Positions 60,698-64,000 of a DNA stretch of 64,000 nucleotides are shown one piece after another (position 1 is the first letter of the stretch; each line of letters begins with the position of its first letter). The notes below the pieces were generated by a model. That model made no database searches, had not been told where the DNA came from, and saw nothing but the letters and a program-made list of their open reading frames with translations. The translations under genes were made by a program, and so were the position numbers. This DNA is from Enterobacteriaceae bacterium (GTDB lineage: Bacteria; Pseudomonadota; Gammaproteobacteria; Enterobacterales; Enterobacteriaceae): positions 25,074-89,073 of the forward strand of contig CABIZV010000011.1 in the NCBI GenBank assembly GCA_902363335.1. The letters are read 5' to 3'.

Positions 60698-62218
60698 ATG
60701 TCGCTATCCGTTGTCTATACGCGCGCCGCGCTGGGGGTCAATGCCCCGCTTATTACTATCGAAGTTCATATCAGTCAGGGTCTGCCCGGACTGGTGATGG
60801 TTGGGCTTCCAGAAACAACCGTCAAAGAGTCGCGTGACCGCGTACGCAGTGCCATCATCAACAGCGGATATGCTTTTCCGGCAAAAAAGATCACTATCAA
60901 CCTGGCTCCTGCTGACCTGCCCAAAGAGGGCGGACGATATGATTTACCTATCGCTATTGCGCTCCTGGCAGCTTCTGAGCAGCTTAACAGCCAGAAACTG
61001 GGGCAATATGAGTTCGTTGGAGAATTGGCGCTTACGGGCGCGCTGCGTGGCATTCCTGGGGCTATCTCTGCCGCGATGGAGGCAATTCATGCGGGGCGGC
61101 AAATTATACTCGCCGAGGAAAATGCACCGCTGGTTGGACTATTAGGAGGCAGCGATTGCTTGATTGCCAGCCATCTGCTTGAAGTGTGTGCGTTTCTTGA
61201 AGGGAAACAAGACCTTCGTCTCCCCCCTCCTGAAAACGTTCCGATTGCCGAAAACAGTGAAGATCTCAACGATGTTATTGGGCAACAGCAAGGCAAGCGA
61301 GCGTTAGAAATCACCGCCACAGGAGGGCACAATCTGTTATTGATTGGCCCTCCTGGTACGGGAAAAACCATGCTTGCCAGCCGATTGCCTGGGCTATTGC
61401 CACCACTAAACGATCGAGAAGCGCTGGAAAGTGCCGCGATTATCAGCCTGGAAAATACCGCTAATGTACGAACCCAGTGGCGCTGCCGCCCTTTTCGCGC
61501 CCCTCATCATAGCGCGTCGTTAGCGGCCATGGTTGGTGGAGGGTCAATACCCGCCCCCGGTGAGATCTCTCTAGCCCATAATGGTATTTTGTTTCTGGAT
61601 GAACTGCCTGAGTTTGAACGACGAGTCCTGGATGCGCTACGGGAACCCATTGAGTCCGGGAAGATTCATATCTCACGCACCCGGGCAAAGATTACCTATC
61701 CTGCTCGCTTTCAACTTATCGCAGCCATGAATCCTAGCCCGACGGGGCACTATGAAGGCCAGCATAATCGCTGCACCCCAGAGCAAACTCTGCGTTATCT
61801 TAATCGACTCTCAGGCCCTTTCCTCGATCGCTTCGACCTCTCACTGGAAATTCCTCTACCGCCGCCTGGCTTGCTCAGCCAGCCTACCCATCAAAGCGAA
61901 AGTAGTCGTACGGTACAAACCAGGGTCATCGCGGCCCAGCGCTGTCAGTACGACAGGCAAGACAAACTGAATGCCCACTTAAGCAGCAGTGAAATTCGAC
62001 AGTACTGTGCGTTGAATAATGATGATGTACTGTGGCTTGAGCAGACGTTAACGCGCCTTGGGTTATCTATACGCGCCTGGCAGCGCCTGCTGAAGGTTTC
62101 GCGTACGCTGGCGGATATGGAGGGGGTCAGGTGTATTGAGCGACGTCATTTACAGGAGGCGCTCAGCTATCGGGGTATCGACAGGATGCTGCTGCACCTG
62201 CAAACGTTACTACAATAA
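60698..62218 (+). CDS. yifB: YifB/ComM-family Mg-chelatase-like AAA+ ATPase
   Basis: A 506-residue AAA+ protein of the ComM family, which in naturally competent bacteria drives branch migration during recombination. ATG at 60698 after GGAGG gives the E. coli YifB length. An N-terminal Lon-like domain (GLPGLVMVGLPETTVKESRDRVRSA in pieces) precedes Walker A GPPGTGKTML, HHSASLAAMVGGG, Walker B GILFLDELPEF and AMNPSPTGHYEG with zinc-type CTPEQ. It is more diverged from E. coli, and less GC-rich by eye, than neighbouring genes. Converges on maoP. Confidence 0.93.
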   Translation: MSLSVVYTRAALGVNAPLITIEVHISQGLPGLVMVGLPETTVKESRDRVRSAIINSGYAFPAKKITINLAPADLPKEGGRYDLPIAIALLAASEQLNSQKLGQYEFVGELALTGALRGIPGAISAAMEAIHAGRQIILAEENAPLVGLLGGSDCLIASHLLEVCAFLEGKQDLRLPPPENVPIAENSEDLNDVIGQQQGKRALEITATGGHNLLLIGPPGTGKTMLASRLPGLLPPLNDREALESAAIISLENTANVRTQWRCRPFRAPHHSASLAAMVGGGSIPAPGEISLAHNGILFLDELPEFERRVLDALREPIESGKIHISRTRAKITYPARFQLIAAMNPSPTGHYEGQHNRCTPEQTLRYLNRLSGPFLDRFDLSLEIPLPPPGLLSQPTHQSESSRTVQTRVIAAQRCQYDRQDKLNAHLSSSEIRQYCALNNDDVLWLEQTLTRLGLSIRAWQRLLKVSRTLADMEGVRCIERRHLQEALSYRGIDRMLLHLQTLLQ

Positions 62219-62244
62219 AAAAAGGGGCCAGAGCCCCTTTTTTT
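62217..62244. terminator. bidirectional terminator between yifB and maoP
   Basis: AAAGGGGC-CAGA-GCCCCTTT (62221-62240) with A's on the left (62217-62223) and T's on the right. It overlaps the yifB stop region and can end both convergent genes. Confidence 0.88.
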
Positions 62245-62245
62245 A

Positions 62246-62584
62246 TTAGTCGTCGCTGTCGGTATAGTCTTCAGCGCCTTCTACCTGCGGTTTACCGCCA
62301 GACAGAGTATGGAAGCGCTTTGGACGCTTAATGCGTGTCACATACTTGTGCCATACGCGTTCAGCTTCGGTCACCGGCTCACGCTCACCACGGCATACAG
62401 TGAGGAACTGCTGCTCCTCTTCGGTAGCAGGCTCGCGCTTACCGAGATCAAGTTCGTTAAAGGCAAAGCCATAACGCTCCAGCAGCTGCGCCTCTTTGAT
62501 GGTGAAATCACCATGACGAGAGAACCCACGCGGATAATTTTTATTATCGAAAAAACGATTAGTTGTCGTAAAGCTTTCCGCCAT
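62246..62584 (-). CDS. maoP: macrodomain Ori organization protein MaoP (YifE)
   Basis: A 112-residue cytoplasmic DUF413-family protein, the same length as E. coli MaoP: starts MAESFTTTNRFFDNKNYPRGF in pieces, ends EDYTDSDD. In E. coli it acts with a nearby site, maoS, to isolate the chromosomal Ori macrodomain. The 118-bp gap to hdfR is the place to look for maoS, but I cannot identify the site itself. Divergent from hdfR. Confidence 0.93.
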   Translation of the reverse strand: MAESFTTTNRFFDNKNYPRGFSRHGDFTIKEAQLLERYGFAFNELDLGKREPATEEEQQFLTVCRGEREPVTEAERVWHKYVTRIKRPKRFHTLSGGKPQVEGAEDYTDSDD

Positions 62585-62702
62585 CCTACACGCTCCTAAT
62601 TCTTTGGCCGAGCTATTTATGGCGCGGAGTATTAGATACGCTTGACAGAGTGTAAAACAAAAGATTTAAATCATTACGACAAAAAATTTTGCGGAGAAAG
62701 CT

Positions 62703-63521
62703 GTGGATACCGAATTGCTGAAAACTTTCCTCGAAGTGAGTAGAACTCGCCACTTCGGACGGGCTGCGGAAGCGCTCTATCTGACACAATCGGCGGTAAG
62801 CTTTCGCATACGTCAGTTAGAAAATCAGCTTGGGGTAAACCTGTTCACCCGCCATCGTAATAATATCCGGCTGACGGCAGCAGGCGAGAAACTTCTCCCC
62901 TATGCTGAGACGCTGATGAATACCTGGCAAGCTGCACGCAAGGAGGTGGCGAATACCTCAAGGCACAACGAGTTTTCGATTGGTGCGAGCGCCTCACTAT
63001 GGGAGTGTATGCTCAATGAATGGCTTGCCAGGTTATACCAGGCGGACGATACGTTGCAGTTTGAAGCGCGGATCGCTCAGCGACAGTCATTGGTTAAACA
63101 GCTCCACGAGCGTCAGCTCGATCTGCTAATTACCACTGAAACCCCTAAAATGGATGAGTTTAGCAGCCAGTTGTTGGGGCATTTCCCTCTTGAACTCTAC
63201 TGTGCGACACCTGCAACTGTCAGAGCTGAGCTGAACTACCTGCGCCTGGAGTGGGGGGCTGACTTTCAGCAGCACGAGGTCGGGCTCATCGCCAGTGATG
63301 ATATTCCGCTTTTGACGACCAGTTCAGCGACTTTAGCCCGTCGCCAACTGTTGCCACTAAAAGGGTGTACCTGGTTGCCAATAACGTGGGCGCAGGATCA
63401 AGGGGAGCTGTATCCCGTTGCGGATGGTTCGTCGATTTCACGTCCGTTATATGCAATTTGGCTGCAAAATAGCGACAAACAGGCGCAAATTCACGACATA
63501 TTAAAAACCAACGTTTTCTAA
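62703..63521 (+). CDS. hdfR: LysR-family regulator HdfR
   Basis: A 272-residue LysR regulator known in E. coli to repress flhDC and activate gltBD. GTG start at 62703 after GGAG. The DNA-binding half (MDTELLKTFLEVSRTRHFG, ALYLTQSAVSFRIRQLENQ) is almost invariant. The effector half is diverged from about residue 175 on, is missing a few residues near 118 (ADDTLQF) and lacks the E. coli tail after KTNVF, so it is seven residues shorter. The frame is intact. Converges on trpT. Confidence 0.93.
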   Translation: MDTELLKTFLEVSRTRHFGRAAEALYLTQSAVSFRIRQLENQLGVNLFTRHRNNIRLTAAGEKLLPYAETLMNTWQAARKEVANTSRHNEFSIGASASLWECMLNEWLARLYQADDTLQFEARIAQRQSLVKQLHERQLDLLITTETPKMDEFSSQLLGHFPLELYCATPATVRAELNYLRLEWGADFQQHEVGLIASDDIPLLTTSSATLARRQLLPLKGCTWLPITWAQDQGELYPVADGSSISRPLYAIWLQNSDKQAQIHDILKTNVF

Positions 63522-63587
63522 GAGTTAGAAGAGATCTTTGGCCCGGAGGAACAGCTTTGGGCCATTTAGGAATGGCAAATTTTAGAC

Positions 63588-63617
63588 AAAAAAAATCCTT
63601 TGCCGAAGCAAAGGATT
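63588..63617 (-). terminator. terminator of the rrn operon after trpT
   Basis: Minus strand: AATCCTTTGC-TTCG-GCAAAGGATT followed by eight T's counting from 63595 down to 63588. It ends the rRNA operon transcript that carries aspT and trpT at its 3' end. Confidence 0.92.
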
Positions 63618-63623
63618 CATATA

Positions 63624-63699
63624 TGGCAGGGGCGGAGAGACTCGAACTCGCGACACCCGGTTTTGGAGACCGGTGCTCTACCAACTGAGCTACGCCCCT
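63624..63699 (-). tRNA. trpT: tRNA-Trp(CCA)
   Basis: A 76-nt tRNA beginning AGGGGCGTAGCTCAGTTGG, anticodon CCA in the loop CTCCAAA, CCA end encoded (CCCCTGCCA). Distal tRNA of an rrnC-like operon. Confidence 0.97.
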
Positions 63700-63724
63700 A
63701 AAGACTTCTTAATTTTTCTTATCA

Positions 63725-63751
63725 TTAAGCCTGCTAAGTTAGCAGGCTTAA
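63725..63751. repeat. palindrome in the aspT-trpT spacer
   Basis: TTAAGCCTGCTAA-G-TTAGCAGGCTTAA: two perfect 13-base arms around one base, between the two tRNA genes. As RNA the innermost pairs must open for a loop. It is probably a processing or stabilising hairpin within the rrn transcript. Confidence 0.75.
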
Positions 63752-63762
63752 TTTTGAATAAG

Positions 63763-63839
63763 TGGCGGAACGGACGGGACTCGAACCCGCGACCCCCTGC
63801 GTGACAGGCAGGTATTCTAACCGACTGAACTACCGCTCC
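63763..63839 (-). tRNA. aspT: tRNA-Asp(GUC)
   Basis: A 77-nt tRNA beginning GGAGCGGTAGTTCAGTCGG, anticodon GTC in the loop CTGTCAC, CCA end encoded (GTTCCGCCA). It directly follows the 5S gene. Confidence 0.97.
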
Positions 63840-63894
63840 ACCGAATTTCTTTACTGTAATACCACCGGTTGTCACCCCGGTTTACTGCAATTTG

Positions 63895-64000
63895 ATGCCT
63901 GGCAGTTCCCTACTCTCGCATGGGGAGACCCCACACTACCATCGGCGCTACGGCGTTTCACTTCTGAGTTCGGCATGGGGTCAGGTGGGACCACCGCGCT
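63895..64000 (-). rRNA. rrf: 5S ribosomal RNA, partial (5' end outside window)
   Basis: On the minus strand the window edge enters the 5S gene: AGCGCGGTGGTCCCACCTGA, GAACTCAGAAGTGAAACG and the 3' end GGGAACTGCCAGGCAT are all standard. About 106 of 120 nt are in the window. Order 5S-aspT-trpT-hdfR identifies the rrnC-equivalent operon. Confidence 0.96.

Overview
The window is a stretch of enterobacterial chromosome, about 53-55% GC by eye. Its gene order is almost the same as the Escherichia coli K-12 segment from pldB to rrnC, read in reverse. Nearly every protein matches its E. coli counterpart in length and diagnostic motifs, so family-level calls are strong. The organism is a member of the Enterobacteriaceae but not E. 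coli: yigF/yigG are missing, ilvG is intact, fabV sits between ilvY and ilvA, ppiC and the proline tRNA gene are tandemly duplicated, and an Rpn-family nuclease gene sits between rhtB and rhtC. An Enterobacter- or Citrobacter-like genus is plausible, but the sequence alone does not settle it.

Layout. 1-9.2 kb: pldB (cut by the window edge), rhtB, an Rpn nuclease gene, rhtC, recQ, pldA, yigI, rarD, a REP cluster, and corA with a leader. 9.3-14.9 kb: uvrD (LexA box) and the overlapping dapF-yigA-xerC-yigB cluster headed by lptM. 15-22.6 kb: cyaY, cyaA (TTG start, CRP site) and the divergent heme operon hemCDXY. 22.6-26.2 kb: the sRNA gene glmZ, then the convergent pair aslA (serine-type sulfatase) and aslB (its radical-SAM maturase). 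26.3-27.0 kb: tRNA operon argX-hisR-leuT-proM-proM. 27-28.4 kb: yifK. 28.6-28.8 kb: a 144-bp palindromic MITE-like element. 28.8-41.6 kb: the complete 12-gene enterobacterial common antigen (ECA) operon wecA-wzzE-wecBC-rffGH-wecDE-wzxE-wecF-wzyE-wecG. 41.8-46.8 kb: rho with its leader gene rhoL, trxA, rhlB, gppA. 46.8-49.6 kb: rep and two parvulin genes. 49.8-60.4 kb: branched-chain amino acid genes ilvC/ilvY, fabV, and ilvLGMEDA with its attenuator. 60.7-64 kb: yifB, maoP, hdfR, trpT, aspT and the 5S rRNA end of an rrn operon.

How the genes work together. The ECA block encodes every step from lipid I (WecA) through UDP-ManNAcA and TDP-Fuc4NAc synthesis, trisaccharide assembly, flipping (WzxE), polymerisation (WzyE) and length control (WzzE). 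The ilv genes give a full isoleucine/valine pathway with attenuation at ilvL and IlvY control of ilvC. uvrD, recQ, rep and xerC are chromosome maintenance genes.

Most of the window is core genome. The accessory or odd items are the Rpn gene, which has a convincing internal start for a short antitoxin-like product, fabV, the duplicated ppiC and proM, the MITE-like element, and the REP elements, which all fall between convergent gene ends. I saw no wholly new multi-gene system. The Rpn locus is the best candidate for a defence function.
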